Of a DNA stretch of 64,000 bases, positions 6,566-17,400 are shown piece after piece. The DNA is from Candidatus Hodarchaeota archaeon (GTDB lineage: Archaea; Asgardarchaeota; Heimdallarchaeia; Hodarchaeales; Hodarchaeaceae): the NCBI GenBank assembly GCA_016840035.1, contig JAEOTC010000154.1, forward strand, positions 1 to 64,000, in the 5' to 3' direction. How positions within the stretch are numbered: position 1 is the stretch's first letter; every line of letters begins with the position of its first letter. The translations under genes were made by a program, and so were the position numbers. The notes below the pieces were generated by a model. The model had not been told where the DNA came from, did no database searches, and saw only the letters and a list, made by a program, of their open reading frames with translations.

Positions 6566-8986
6566 TTACCGCTCCAACTTTCCTAGTTCTTCGAGTCGTT
6601 TAGCCATCTTTCTTGCAGTTTCAACAAATCGATTTGAGCTCTCTGTATAAACTGTTTCTTTTTCCAATCTGTCTGGGTTGATTCCACTATATTCCAGCAT
6701 CTGTTTCATAAGATGTACTCGAATTGTAGAAGCTTTTGAACCTGAATCATAATGACATTTATCCTCAAAGCAACCCAATACAATAATACCATCGGCTCCT
6801 TTTTCAAATGTCTTCTGAATTAACCTCGCAGAAACATTCCCAGTACATTGAACAGGTAAAATTCGAACATTATCAGGATACTTAAATTCAGGATCCGTTA
6901 AACACCCTTGACCTATGAAATCTGTAGATGCGTAGGCACATTCCCAACAGGCCAACGTGATAATTATCGGATCTGGAGTTTCTCCGTTATCATAAAGGAG
7001 GCCCTCGACTTGGCTCAGAATTTGATCCTCTCTATAGTAATCAATGTCTATACACGCTGCAGGACAGCTTGATACACATTGACCGCATCCTAAACAAGAT
7101 AAAGGATTCACCTGCATCTTGACCCCAGGATTTTCTACAGGTACGACATCTATGGCTCCAAATGGACATGCTCCTACACAAATCTCACATAACGTACAAC
7201 GATCGTTATCGATCTCAGCAATTGGAAATCTCTTCTCAACCGAACCTTTTGTTAGGAGTAGATCCAAATGACTCGCTGCATGTGCAGCCTTTGTTATAGT
7301 TGTAGGAATATCAGCGGGAGCTATTGCGGTTCCAGCTACAAAAATCCCAGCTTGATTGGTCTCAGATGTTCTAAATTTCGAATAGAGACCTTTGAAGTAG
7401 CCAGTTACATCAACATTTACGTTTAACAGTTCGGCTATTTTCTGGACTCCTGATGAAGGAACCATACTCATAGATAGTGCAACCATATCCGTTTTTAGAG
7501 TCAACATCGTATCAGCTTGAGAATCCTCAACCTGTACATAGAGGTTTGTTCCATCAGTCTCCACTTCAGCAGGCCGTCCTCGGATGAATTTTATTCCAAG
7601 ATCACGCGCTTTATTATAAAATTCTTCATAATTTGCACCTACGGCACGAATATCTATGTAACAGCAATAAACATCAATTTCAGGATTTTTCTCTTTAATC
7701 GTTATTGCATGTTTTATTCCAATCATACAACAAATATTACTACACCAGATATTGTAATTTTGAGAGCGAGATCCAACACAATTGATTATTACAAGTCTTT
7801 TTACAGGATCACCATTTTTCTTTTGTAATTTACCATGATATGGACCTGTTAAAGCTAATAGACGAGCTAATTCGGACTGTGTGATGACGTTCTCGTATCC
7901 TGGTACTCCATAGTGATATTCTTCCACAATTGCTGGGTCAAATTCTTGAAAGCCAGTTGCTAAGATAATTCCACCAGCTGTTACCGTAGTTGTCGTCTCT
8001 CGTTCGTTCAGATCGATAGCATTGACAGGACAAACTTTAACGCACTCTGTACATCCTTCAGGACATTCATCACGATTAACAACATATTTTGTAGGGGAAC
8101 AAGTAATATTGGGAAGATATATTGCTTTTCTTGTACTTAAACCTAGATTCATCTCATCTGGTTTTTCCACTGGACATGCCTGACTACATAAATCACAATT
8201 TACACATCTATCCATTTTTACATATGTTGGTTGAGATTTGATTGTTACATTGTAACCCCCTAACCTACCTGTAACATTTTCTACCTCAGATCTTATGTAT
8301 AAATTAATTTTCGGATGCAAGTCAAAACCTGACCGATAGAAACAACGTCTAACACTTGATTGATGAACTCCTCTGACACCAGTACTGGTTTGACATGCCG
8401 CACAGTCTTCACTCGGGAAAAAAGCACCTAATTTTACTGCGTTTCCACCGATGTAAGGTTGTCGGTCAATTATATGCACTTCATGTCCTTTTTCAGCTAA
8501 ATCCTGAGCAGCTTGAAGTCCTGCGGGTCCTGCTCCGATTATAACTGCTGATTGGCTTATATTAATTTTCTGTACTTCTACAGGTGCTTGATATCCTGCT
8601 CTATTATGTGCTCCTAGTAAAACCGCCTTGGCTTTTTTAGTTGCTGAATCTTTATCTGAACTAACCCATCCTACGTGTTCACGTAAATTCGCACCGGTTA
8701 CCTGGTAAGGGGAAATATTCAATCCTTTTAATTCCTGTTCAAATAGATAACCTGCTGTTTTAGGGGTACATCCACCAAAAACAATTGCATCAGGTTGTTC
8801 TCTACCTACAACTTCCTTCAGGTAATTTTTACCCTCTTCAGAGCAAAGACTCTCGTGATATACACAGAAATTATCATTCTCAGCCGTCTTTTCCTCGATG
8901 AATGCTTTGAGATTGTCCCAATCAATGTTTCTGATTGATCCACCACAATTACATAAAAAAGTCCCAATTTTCATTGCTTTTGCCAC
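6566..8986 (-). CDS. hdrA: HdrA fused to MvhD (electron-bifurcating flavin subunit)
   Basis: The 806-residue protein is a full HdrA with an MvhD domain at its C-terminus. Domains in order: an N-terminal HdrA domain with CNCGG (12-16); the FAD fold GAGPAG (151-156); two ferredoxin-type sets around 260-325 (CVNCDLCSQAC and ECPEGCTECVKVC); the conserved CSNICCM; two [4Fe-4S] motifs near 603-650 (CTLCEICVGAC and CLGCGQCVSSC); and from about 670 the MvhD part with ACWECAY and CFEDKCHY. The fusion makes the hydrogenase contact part of the flavin subunit. It lies 3 bases after mvhA. Known HdrA-MvhAGD complexes oxidise H2 and reduce ferredoxin and a disulfide together; the same is inferred here. Confidence 0.95.
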   Translation of the reverse strand: MAKAMKIGTFLCNCGGSIRNIDWDNLKAFIEEKTAENDNFCVYHESLCSEEGKNYLKEVVGREQPDAIVFGGCTPKTAGYLFEQELKGLNISPYQVTGANLREHVGWVSSDKDSATKKAKAVLLGAHNRAGYQAPVEVQKINISQSAVIIGAGPAGLQAAQDLAEKGHEVHIIDRQPYIGGNAVKLGAFFPSEDCAACQTSTGVRGVHQSSVRRCFYRSGFDLHPKINLYIRSEVENVTGRLGGYNVTIKSQPTYVKMDRCVNCDLCSQACPVEKPDEMNLGLSTRKAIYLPNITCSPTKYVVNRDECPEGCTECVKVCPVNAIDLNERETTTTVTAGGIILATGFQEFDPAIVEEYHYGVPGYENVITQSELARLLALTGPYHGKLQKKNGDPVKRLVIINCVGSRSQNYNIWCSNICCMIGIKHAITIKEKNPEIDVYCCYIDIRAVGANYEEFYNKARDLGIKFIRGRPAEVETDGTNLYVQVEDSQADTMLTLKTDMVALSMSMVPSSGVQKIAELLNVNVDVTGYFKGLYSKFRTSETNQAGIFVAGTAIAPADIPTTITKAAHAASHLDLLLTKGSVEKRFPIAEIDNDRCTLCEICVGACPFGAIDVVPVENPGVKMQVNPLSCLGCGQCVSSCPAACIDIDYYREDQILSQVEGLLYDNGETPDPIIITLACWECAYASTDFIGQGCLTDPEFKYPDNVRILPVQCTGNVSARLIQKTFEKGADGIIVLGCFEDKCHYDSGSKASTIRVHLMKQMLEYSGINPDRLEKETVYTESSNRFVETARKMAKRLEELGKLER

Positions 8987-8989
8987 CTT

Positions 8990-10450
8990 TTAGTCCTCCT
9001 TCCAATTTCTAAGGGTATGCGTTGTATTCCCTTTGTGGTCAACAATTTGTACTTCTGTAGCCACAGCACCCGATTTCAAGACGTGAGTTGCACAGCTGAA
9101 ACATGGATCATACGCTCGTACAATCATTTCTAGTCTATTGAGCAACCCTTCGGCTGGTTCAGCATCAACAATTAGTTCCTTAGCGGAAACATTTACTGAA
9201 CGATTTATTGCTTCATTATTACTTACAGTTGCAACAATTAAATTGACATCAGTTGTGATCCCTTTTCTATCTGTTACATAATGATGGAAAAGAGTTCCTC
9301 TGTGTGCTTCAAGAATACCAATACCTTCTTCTTCACGAGCTTCGACAGGTGTACGGAGTTTAGTTCCGAGTATATCTGGATCTTCTAGAAGTTCTAGCGT
9401 TGCCTCAACTCCATGGGCTAATTCAATAATCCGGGAATAATTATATAGTAACGATTGTGGTGCTGGACGACCGAATTTATTTCTAAATTCCGTGAGAAGT
9501 TCTTGTGCTATAGGGGTATCGATTTTATCGGCAGCATTCACTCTAGCTAAAGGACCCACACGATAACAACCTTCTTCAAAGGATTTCTTTTTGTAATAGG
9601 GGAATTTTAGATAGGAATAATCCTTAACACGTTCAGAAATCACATCTCTATATGACGGATCTGAACTTGAGAATTCCTCTAGAACTTCTGAATTATGACC
9701 AAGTAACCTGACTTTTCCATTATAAAATCTCAGTTCTCCTTGATTTCCAACCATACCCATATGCATGGTAGGTAAAACACCTAAAGATCCAATTGCATCT
9801 GCATATTGATCAAAAAGGGCCATTGCAGTATCTTTAGCTTCGGGTAGGAAATTTGTTGCAATATCCTTTACATCTCTCACGATAGAATCCCGATCTTCTT
9901 GAGAAAGCCCTTGGGCTTGTCCTCCAGGAACTGCAGTTACAGGATGAACAGTTCTTCCTCCAAGAATCTTTGTTATTTTCTGACCAACTTTTCTAGCAGC
10001 AATTACTTTCTTTACTAAATCAGGATTTGCTTCAAGAACTCCGAACACGTTCCTCTTTGCTGGATCCGAGTCGGGTCCCAAAACTAAATCTGGTGCAGCA
10101 AGATAGAAGAAGTGCAAAACGTGGGAATGGATAAAAGACCCCATGAGCATAAGTCTTCTTAATTTAAACGCTGTAGGGGGAAGATCCAAGGGATCTAATC
10201 CAAAAGCTCTGTCAACCGCTTTACCAGAACATAAATGATGAGGAGAATGACAGATTCCACACATTCGGGGTGTGAGTAGAGGCATTTCCTCAACAGGTCT
10301 ACCAATGAGGAATTTCTCAAAGCCACGAAATTCCACTACTTTCACTTGAGAGTCTATTAAATGATTATTTTCATCTAAAAAAAGCTTAATCTCTGCATGG
10401 CCTTCGATCCGAGTGACAGGATCTACTTTAATAATTTTTGATGCTTCCAT
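8990..10450 (-). CDS. mvhA: [NiFe] hydrogenase large subunit (MvhA type)
   Basis: The 486-residue subunit carries both nickel-binding motifs: RMCGICHSPH (62-71, C64 and C67) and DPCFSCATH (448-456, C450 and C453). The gene order mvhG-mvhA-hdrA places it in group 3c, the F420-non-reducing, HdrA-coupled hydrogenases. Thirty residues follow His456; in this family a maturation protease removes such a tail after nickel insertion, and a matching protease gene is 1.2 kb upstream. It starts 2 bases after the mvhG stop. It should supply H2-derived electrons to the fused HdrA-MvhD, or evolve H2 in reverse. Confidence 0.96.
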   Translation of the reverse strand: MEASKIIKVDPVTRIEGHAEIKLFLDENNHLIDSQVKVVEFRGFEKFLIGRPVEEMPLLTPRMCGICHSPHHLCSGKAVDRAFGLDPLDLPPTAFKLRRLMLMGSFIHSHVLHFFYLAAPDLVLGPDSDPAKRNVFGVLEANPDLVKKVIAARKVGQKITKILGGRTVHPVTAVPGGQAQGLSQEDRDSIVRDVKDIATNFLPEAKDTAMALFDQYADAIGSLGVLPTMHMGMVGNQGELRFYNGKVRLLGHNSEVLEEFSSSDPSYRDVISERVKDYSYLKFPYYKKKSFEEGCYRVGPLARVNAADKIDTPIAQELLTEFRNKFGRPAPQSLLYNYSRIIELAHGVEATLELLEDPDILGTKLRTPVEAREEEGIGILEAHRGTLFHHYVTDRKGITTDVNLIVATVSNNEAINRSVNVSAKELIVDAEPAEGLLNRLEMIVRAYDPCFSCATHVLKSGAVATEVQIVDHKGNTTHTLRNWKED

Positions 10451-10452
10451 GA

Positions 10453-11370
10453 TTATTTCTTCTCCTTTAATTTTCCTAGCTTTGAGTAAGCAAACTGATG
10501 TTGATACATTATCGAAACCGGGTCATTTCCCATAGCTTCCATTACCTGTTCAACTCCTACTTGACTAGCTAACGTCCCCAAGAAGGATGTTGTATCTAAA
10601 CCTGGATCTGTACCTTCTACAGGATCAGGATTCAAAGGTCCATGACAACCTCTACACGGTACACCAACTTTTGTGCATCGCGCATCACACAAACCCCAAG
10701 TGACAGGTCCTACACAAACATAACCCTGTTCTAGGAAACACTTGTCAGGATCTATTTCTTCACCAGCAGATTTATACCAGCGTTTAAGTTCAGTAATTTT
10801 TTCATGACTTTTCTCTCTAGGACATGGTTCACATACAGATTGATTTGGTAAGTTCAATGGTTCTCCGTTTAATAATGCCATAACTCCTGTAGCAATTAAT
10901 TCAGGTACAGGAGGACAGCCAGGAACTACTACATCGACATCAATAACTGATGAAAGGGGAAGTACCTTTTCTGTTAACGGAGGTACATCATCCCTTGGTT
11001 CTCGTCCTAACGGATTGTCTACTCCCATACAATTTCCAGGATAGTAAACTTTATCGAAAATTTCTTCTCGAGTATACAGGTTACCAAGTCCTGGGGTCCC
11101 GCCAAAACAGGCGCAAGACCCAAGAGAGACGATTATCTTACAGTTTTTACGCATTTCCTTAGCTACGTGGATATTGTGCTCATTCCTTATTCCTCCTGTG
11201 ATAATTCCCACATCTGCAGGAACAAATTCCTTTACATCAGCAAGAACAGGAGATCGTACAATATCTGCTTTAGCTAGTACATCGAGAATAGCTTCATGAA
11301 TATCCAGTAGCGATATGTGACACCCACTGCATACCATCAACCATTCAGTCGCGATTCTTGCTTTTGACAT
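10453..11370 (-). CDS. mvhG: [NiFe] hydrogenase small subunit (MvhG type)
   Basis: The 305-residue iron-sulfur subunit begins with WLMVCSGCHIS (C14, C17), the proximal-cluster motif of hydrogenase small subunits. Further ligands lie in GSCACFGG, GNCMG, GCPPVPE and CEPC. The C-terminal third has a cysteine-dense region (YVCVGPVTWGLCDARC and CRGCHGP) binding the medial and distal clusters. No twin-arginine signal is present, which fits a soluble cytoplasmic group 3 enzyme. It is the first gene of the five-gene operon; the 247-base gap upstream (11371-11617) should contain the promoter. Confidence 0.95.
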   Translation of the reverse strand: MSKARIATEWLMVCSGCHISLLDIHEAILDVLAKADIVRSPVLADVKEFVPADVGIITGGIRNEHNIHVAKEMRKNCKIIVSLGSCACFGGTPGLGNLYTREEIFDKVYYPGNCMGVDNPLGREPRDDVPPLTEKVLPLSSVIDVDVVVPGCPPVPELIATGVMALLNGEPLNLPNQSVCEPCPREKSHEKITELKRWYKSAGEEIDPDKCFLEQGYVCVGPVTWGLCDARCTKVGVPCRGCHGPLNPDPVEGTDPGLDTTSFLGTLASQVGVEQVMEAMGNDPVSIMYQHQFAYSKLGKLKEKK

Positions 11371-11617
11371 TGTTTCATATCCTCTTACTAGTTAATATTG
11401 ATAAACGATCGATCTAAGATTAAAAATAGTATTAAGATCTAAATAGATGGCCAATCTATGGAATTTTTACATCAGAAAATTTTTTTTAAGCATATCCTAT
11501 ACTATTGTGAAAACCAAAAATCAATCAGATTGTAATTATATTGTCAAGGCCAACTCTAACGACTTATTTCCGATTCTTAGGAAAAGTAAAAGTCTATCTT
11601 TGTACCATTCTGGTGTC

Positions 11618-12109
11618 CTAAAAGAGGCTTAAAATGTGTGATTTTAACTTCGGAACTAACTTTTCTACTCCCTTTGTCACTTCAGGTGTCAACTCCTCTC
11701 CTATAAATCCGATTTCTTTAATCTGAACGCCATAAACTTCAATGGGATTAGGTACTTCATATCCTCCCATTTTTGCATACTTTAGGACAGGTAACACCCC
11801 AACCCCATGAGAAGAGATCCCCCCAGAGTCTTTAACATCAATTTCATTCAAATTTTCTAAATAGAAGATTTCTCCAGGTTTTAAGCCCTGATGAGCCATA
11901 GATGCTGCATCCACTATGATTGCATGGTCGAATCCGTCTATTGCATCTAGGATATCTAATCCTCCAGTATTAAGATATTGAAAAGAGATTCCAAGTTGTA
12001 TTAAATCTTCATCCTTCTCTAATTGCTCGACTGCACGAATTCCAGCTCCATCATCCATTCTAATAGAGTTACCAACTCCTAGAACAACTAATTTCTTCGA
12101 TCCAATCAT
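11618..12109 (-). CDS. Hydrogenase maturation protease (HyaD/HycI family)
   Basis: The 163-residue enzyme shows the family N-terminus VVLGVGNSIRMDDGAG (8-23), with a nickel-sensing Asp in the DD pair, then DAIDGFDHAIIVDAASM and SSHGVGV, where the His is a second ligand. Such proteases read the Ni-loaded large subunit and cut just after the last His of DPCxxCxxH. The substrate is almost certainly MvhA, encoded downstream on the same strand with such a tail. It is 247 bases upstream of mvhG, so may be separately or jointly transcribed. Other hyp genes are not in the window. Confidence 0.9.
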   Translation of the reverse strand: MIGSKKLVVLGVGNSIRMDDGAGIRAVEQLEKDEDLIQLGISFQYLNTGGLDILDAIDGFDHAIIVDAASMAHQGLKPGEIFYLENLNEIDVKDSGGISSHGVGVLPVLKYAKMGGYEVPNPIEVYGVQIKEIGFIGEELTPEVTKGVEKLVPKLKSHILSLF

Positions 12110-12242
12110 ATTATCTTAACTCTTCATATATGTGTAATTATCACGTGAAAATCGAGAGAAAGTATACTAACTTCTACTAATAGTACCACATTCAAAGGTT
12201 TAATATCCTATTGGATAATGAAACGTTTCGAGTGGATTTAGT

Positions 12243-13139
12243 ATGGTCAGTTCTGTTCATTTGTTATTCACATATACTTGTCTTTTTGAATGTGATCACT
12301 GCTTTTTATATTGCAGTCCTTCATCCAAGGGAACGTTTACTTACCAACAAATGGTAAAAGTATTTAACGATCTTAAAAAAATAGATACTCTATCCTTTGT
12401 ATATTTTGAGGGAGGAGAACCCTTCTTGTACTATGCTCAGATGGTTGAAGGGTTGAAAATGGTACAAAAACTAGGTGTTAAGACAGGAATTGTAACAAAT
12501 GGATATTGGGCAACTTCTGTGGCAGATGCGGAACTATGGCTTCAACCTCTAATAGAACTAGGTATTTCGGATATAAGTATAAGTGATGATTTGTTTCATT
12601 ATGGAGAAGAACAGGAGAATCTTGCAAAGAATGCTTATCAAGCAGCAAAGAATCTTAGTCTCCCAGGAGACACGATTTGTATTAATAAACCAACAATTAC
12701 AGATAAGAAAGAGCAAGAAAAAGGTGCCCCCGTAATTGGAGGAGGAGTGATGTTTAGAGGAAGAGCTACAGAGACATTAACAGAGGGATTGCCAACAAAA
12801 CATTGGAGTGAATTTTTAGAATGTCCCTATGAGGATCTGAAAAATCCGAAGCGAGTACACCTAGATGCATATGGACATGTCCATATTTGTCAAGGATTAA
12901 GCATGGGCAATATTGGGAAGACACCTCTTTCAATTCTTGCAAAAGAATATGATGGAACTTCTCATCCCATCTGTGGACCTTTGTTAAAAGGTGGTCCAGC
13001 CCAACTTGCACGAGAAAATAACTTATTTACTGATGAAGAGTTTATCGATCATTGTCACGCGTGTTTTATAGCGCGGAAGGCCCTTCTTGATAAATTTCCA
13101 GAGGTTTTAGCACCAAGACAAGTTTATGGTCTTAAGTAA
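12243..13139 (+). CDS. Radical SAM protein of unknown substrate
   Basis: The 298-residue enzyme has the radical SAM cluster motif CLFECDHC (C13, C17, C20) and the SAM-binding FEGGEP near residue 60. The C-terminal half has extra cysteines: ECPYEDL, HICQGLSMGNIG, HPICGP and HCHACF. The CQG...GNI pattern resembles SPASM/twitch domains that bind auxiliary clusters in peptide-modifying or cofactor enzymes. The protein is short for a full SPASM enzyme. It is divergent from the hydrogenase protease gene, with 133 bases between. A role near the hydrogenase genes is possible but not shown; no peptide substrate gene was found next to it. Confidence 0.8.
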   Translation: MVSSVHLLFTYTCLFECDHCFLYCSPSSKGTFTYQQMVKVFNDLKKIDTLSFVYFEGGEPFLYYAQMVEGLKMVQKLGVKTGIVTNGYWATSVADAELWLQPLIELGISDISISDDLFHYGEEQENLAKNAYQAAKNLSLPGDTICINKPTITDKKEQEKGAPVIGGGVMFRGRATETLTEGLPTKHWSEFLECPYEDLKNPKRVHLDAYGHVHICQGLSMGNIGKTPLSILAKEYDGTSHPICGPLLKGGPAQLARENNLFTDEEFIDHCHACFIARKALLDKFPEVLAPRQVYGLK

Positions 13140-13393
13140 TATTCAGATTAATCGTCTGTTGTTTATGAAATCCTGCTTTTTATAAAAGTGAAAAACCTTA
13201 AGTACAAGTAATAATTGTAATTACAGGTTTCAATGAAATTCGAATGAGTTGATTTGAAACAGATTTTCTTGAGACTGGAGATTCTAAAAGTAAAGGAATA
13301 TCCTTTATTCTAGCCTATCTAGCCTCGGGATAAAAAAAATTAAGAGGGGCGAATTAGATCGTCTTTCTAACATAAAAAGGAGGAAATATACGA

Positions 13394-13921
13394 ATGCGAA
13401 AGAAGCTACTTGTTTTTGTATTAATGTTTTCAGTGCTAACATTGGTTCCAATAGTTTCAGTATCAGCTGAGAAACCTCATTTGATAGGTTCAATGACATT
13501 ATCATTATTACCTGAGTTTGATTTACCCCCTTCATATCCTGAAGGTTCGTTTGTTACTTGGCAAGGAACAATATATTTCGAAGGAATTGATGAATATGAA
13601 ATGCGGTTCATCTTGATTGGAGCAGGGATTCCACGAGAAGGACCAACAGGAAAAGCTGGTCACTTTGGAGAAATCTGGGAAATATACGATGGAAGTCTTT
13701 GCAATATGATCCTATGGGGTTATGACAAAGGTGTAACTAACCAGAAAAAGGATTGGACTCATTGGCCGTATCGAATGAACGGACATGTGGAAGGTGCTGC
13801 TGATACAGCTGGTTGGACAGAATACCTTGGTAGAAATGTTCACATGAGTGGAATAATTACGTGGCTTGGCCAACCATATTCCCCTCCAGCCATTGCACCA
13901 GGAGAATTCCGAATAAACTAG
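13394..13921 (+). CDS. Secreted protein of unknown function
   Basis: I do not recognise this 175-residue protein. It starts with a clear signal peptide: MRKKLL, a hydrophobic stretch to about residue 20 and a likely cut after VSVSA (about 25). The mature part is rich in aromatic residues and glycine (WQGTIYFEG, WEIYDGSL, WTHWPYRMNG, WTEYLGRNVH), suggesting a compact beta domain, with no Cys pairs or transmembrane anchor beyond one Cys. A perfect AGGAGG lies 10-15 bases before the ATG. It stands alone between convergent neighbours and ends at a strong terminator. It is probably exported and soluble. Confidence 0.75.
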   Translation: MRKKLLVFVLMFSVLTLVPIVSVSAEKPHLIGSMTLSLLPEFDLPPSYPEGSFVTWQGTIYFEGIDEYEMRFILIGAGIPREGPTGKAGHFGEIWEIYDGSLCNMILWGYDKGVTNQKKDWTHWPYRMNGHVEGAADTAGWTEYLGRNVHMSGIITWLGQPYSPPAIAPGEFRIN

Positions 13922-13930
13922 TTATAAAAA

Positions 13931-13969
13931 GGGGTTTTCTTGGACACCCCAAGAAAATCCCGTTTTTTT
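13931..13969 (+). terminator. Hairpin terminator between convergent genes
   Basis: A 13-bp stem with one G-T pair, GGGGTTTTCTTGG (13931-13943) and CCAAGAAAATCCC (13949-13961), has a 5-base loop and is followed by G and seven Ts. It ends the secreted-protein gene just before the convergent mvhD; it is less suited to the opposite direction. Confidence 0.7.
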
Positions 13970-13986
13970 CTATATCCTTACCATAT

Positions 13987-14427
13987 TTAGGGTTTTAAGG
14001 GCCCTAAGCTCCTGATTTTTTCTGTAAATTCAGTCATAATTTGAGCAAAGCGTTTTCCCTCACTCGCAGAAATCCATTCAAGTCGGAACCGTTCAACTTT
14101 AAATCCAAGAACTTGCATAGCTTCTACCATTTTATCTATGCGTTCTTTTGCTCTTAGATTTCCTTCTAAATAGTGACAATCCCCAGGATGGCATCCGGCA
14201 ACCATGACACCATCAGCACCTTTCAAGAAGGCTTTCATAACGAAAGCTGGATCTACTCTACCAGAACACATCACACGCACTATTCGTACATTACTCGGAT
14301 ATTTTAATCGTGAAACACCGGCTAAATCCGCACCTGCGTATGAACACCAATTACAGGCAAACACTAAAATTGTTGGTTCAAAATTTTCTATTTGAGGTTT
14401 AGTTTCTACTTGTGTCACTTTTGTCAT
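13987..14427 (-). CDS. mvhD: MvhD/FlpD-family [2Fe-2S] electron-transfer subunit
   Basis: This 146-residue protein has all hallmarks of MvhD: ACNWCSYAGAD (C25, C28), MCSGRVD (C54) and GCHPGDCHY (C79, C84). MvhD carries electrons between HdrA and its redox partner. It is the last gene of the hydrogenase-free operon, 11 bases after the double HdrA. AGGAGG abuts the ATG at 14427 with no spacing, so the GTG at 14418, nine bases further on, may be the real start. No hydrogenase, formate dehydrogenase or other donor subunit lies in this operon, so its partner is unknown; it might share MvhAG from the 9-11 kb operon. Confidence 0.93.
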   Translation of the reverse strand: MTKVTQVETKPQIENFEPTILVFACNWCSYAGADLAGVSRLKYPSNVRIVRVMCSGRVDPAFVMKAFLKGADGVMVAGCHPGDCHYLEGNLRAKERIDKMVEAMQVLGFKVERFRLEWISASEGKRFAQIMTEFTEKIRSLGPLKP

Positions 14428-14437
14428 CCTCCTTAAA

Positions 14438-17400
14438 TTAAGGTGCCTCCACTGAGGGTGTATCAGCTTCCACTTTTTCTGTTAGTTCTGGTCTAGTCAG
14501 GATAGATTCGAATTGAGATTCGATGAGTTTGTCTGGGAAGTGTTTAATTGTGATTGCAGATACTGGACATGTTACCACACAGGTACCACACCCTTTACAG
14601 ACCCCTTCATTAACCACAGCTTTAACCATTTTTAGGTCTTGAGTTTCCATTCTAATAGTCTTTGTCTCAAGTTCTATTGCCTTGAAAGGACATACTTGTT
14701 CACAACGTCCGCATCCACGGCAAATGTCTTGATTAACATTTGCAATTGCTCCTTCTGATAGAATGAATCCTTTTGCAAGGAGAGCCATAACTCTGACTGC
14801 TGCTCCGCTACCCTGGTATATTGCTTCAGTGCTGAATTTTGGAAATTGACTTGTTCCTGCTAAGAAGATTCCATCTGTGGCAAAATCTATTGGACGAAGT
14901 TTTACGTGTGCTTCTAAGAAAAAGTTATCAGCACCTCGTGCACATTTGAACATCTGCCCCAATTCCTCATTTGGTTTAGGTACTAGGGGAACACTTAGGA
15001 CTACTAAATCAGGAGTGACTTGTAGATTGACACCTAGCATTTCATCAAAAACAGTTACGGTTCCATTTGAATCGACACTTGGTTCATTATCATCTGTATA
15101 ACGGATGAAAACTGTCCCAAGCTCTCTTGCTTTTAGATATAATTCCTCTAAGTCTCCATATGTTCTAATATCCTTATACAGAACAAACACATTAGCGTTG
15201 GGATTGCGTTCTTTAATACGAATGCTGTTCTTTATGGCTGCAGTACAACAAATCCTTGAACAATACGTACGTGGTGCTTCTTCCTCTCGAGAACCCACAC
15301 ATTGAATCATGACCACGTTTTGAGGGTCTAGTTCATCGAATCGCTCTTCTAACTCTCTTTGAGTAACCACATTCGAAGCGTTTCCATAATTATAATATCC
15401 GTTCGGTGTGAAGGGTTCTGCTCCTGTGGCAAGAATCACGGCTCCAAACTGTATTTCTTCTCCTTGTACTACACCTTTAAATTTTCCAACAGCCCCACTG
15501 AGCTCTTCCAGTTCGGAATTAGTGTAAACTGTGATTTCAGGCTCATTTTCGATCTCTTTTCGCATTTGAGCCACAACTTCAGGGCCCTTTAGTCCGTTAT
15601 GTAATTCGGGAATCTTGAGAAGTTCGCCCCCTAGTTGATCTTCTTTTTCTATCAAGTAGACAGGATAGCCTGCTCTTGCCAGATCAAGGGCGCTTGTCAT
15701 TCCAGCAACTCCACCACCAATTACAAGAGCTTTTTTGATAATGGGGATCTTTTCTTTGAATAAAGGTTCAAGACCACAGGCACGGGTTATTGCACCACGA
15801 ATTAGATCTTTAGCTTTCTCGTTTGCTTCATCCTCCTGATGAGGGTGAACCCATGAAACCTGTTCTCGGAAATTCACTAGATCAAACAAAAATTCGTTTA
15901 ACCCCGCTTCCTGGAGTGTACTTCTAAACAGAGGTTCGTGAGTACGAGGAGTACATGAGGCAACTATTACTCGATTTAATTTATGCTCTTTGATTGCATC
16001 CTTAATCACAACTTGGGAATCCGCTGCGCATGCATACATTGGATCACTGGCGTACACAACATTATCGAACTGTTTAGAGTATTCTGCAACTTCAGCACAA
16101 TCTACAACAGAACCGATATTATGACCACAGTGACATACGAGCACTCCAATACGAGGTTCATCAGCAGGACTGACCTTGATTTCACGAGGCAGTTTTTTCT
16201 CCTCGATTTCTGTTCCTCTAACATCTTTCAGTAAAATAGATGCTTTTGCTGCCGCTCCACTTGCCTCAGCAACAGTATCAGGAATATCCTTTGGACTTGA
16301 GGCAACTCCACATACATAAACTCCTTCTTGATTGGTCTCCAAAGGTTTCAGAGGATCTGTGACAACAAAACCTGTGTCCGATAACTCTAGTTTAAGATCT
16401 CTCTTTAAAAATTCTGCATGTGAAGAAGGATCCAATCCTGTGGATAAAACCACCATATCCATTTCCTCGGTAGAAATTCCTGGTGTACCTTTGAAGTCTT
16501 CGTATTTGACAATTAAATTCCTGTTTTCAGGATTTTCTCTAATTTCACTAATTCTTGATTTAATAAAATGGATGTTAAATTCATTAATAGCCCGTTGGTA
16601 GAACTCTTCAAATCCTTTACCGAATGCACGGATGTCCATGTAATAAATATATGCTTCTACATCGGGATCATGTTCTTTAGCCATTATCGCCTCCTTTATG
16701 GCATACATACAACAGGCAGCAGAGCAATAATTTCTATTTAATTGGGGATTTCGTGAACCCACACACTGCAAAAACGCAATCTTTTTGGGATGTTTTTGGT
16801 CAGAAGGACGAATAACCTCACCTCCGGTTGGACCAGAGGCATTAAGTAACCGTTCAAATTGTAATGTTGTTACTACATTTGGGAACTGACCATAATGAAG
16901 ACTTGAAATTTCCTTAGCATCAAAAGGATCAAAACCAGTGGTTACAATGACCGCACCGACATTAATCTCCTTGACTTCATCCTTTTGTTCATAATTTATA
17001 GCTCCAGGACCGCATTTTTTCTTACAGATTCCACATTTCCCCTTCTTGAGGTATGCACAATTATGAGCTTGAATATATGCGACTTTTGGTACTGCTTGAG
17101 GAAACGGAATAGAAACTGTTTTTCTCCCTGGTTTATCTCGACCTTTTTTGTCCTTTCTCATTAAATGCTCATTGAATTCGTCATCCACCCAGTAAGGGCA
17201 GTTCTCCTCACACTCTCCGCATCCTGTACACTTATCCTCGTCAACATAGCGAGCTTTCTTAAGATATTTTAGAGTAAAGTTTCCAGGAGATCCTGAAAGG
17301 TCCTGTGGGTCACAGTAGGTTAATAACCGAATATTCGGGTGTCGTTGTACATCGACCAATTTTGGTCCAAGGATACACATGGCACAGTCTAAAGTCGGAA

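Noticed and set aside
11447-11632. 61-codon plus-strand frame in the gap before mvhG
   Set aside because: No ribosome site, poor composition, and it runs into the antisense protease gene.
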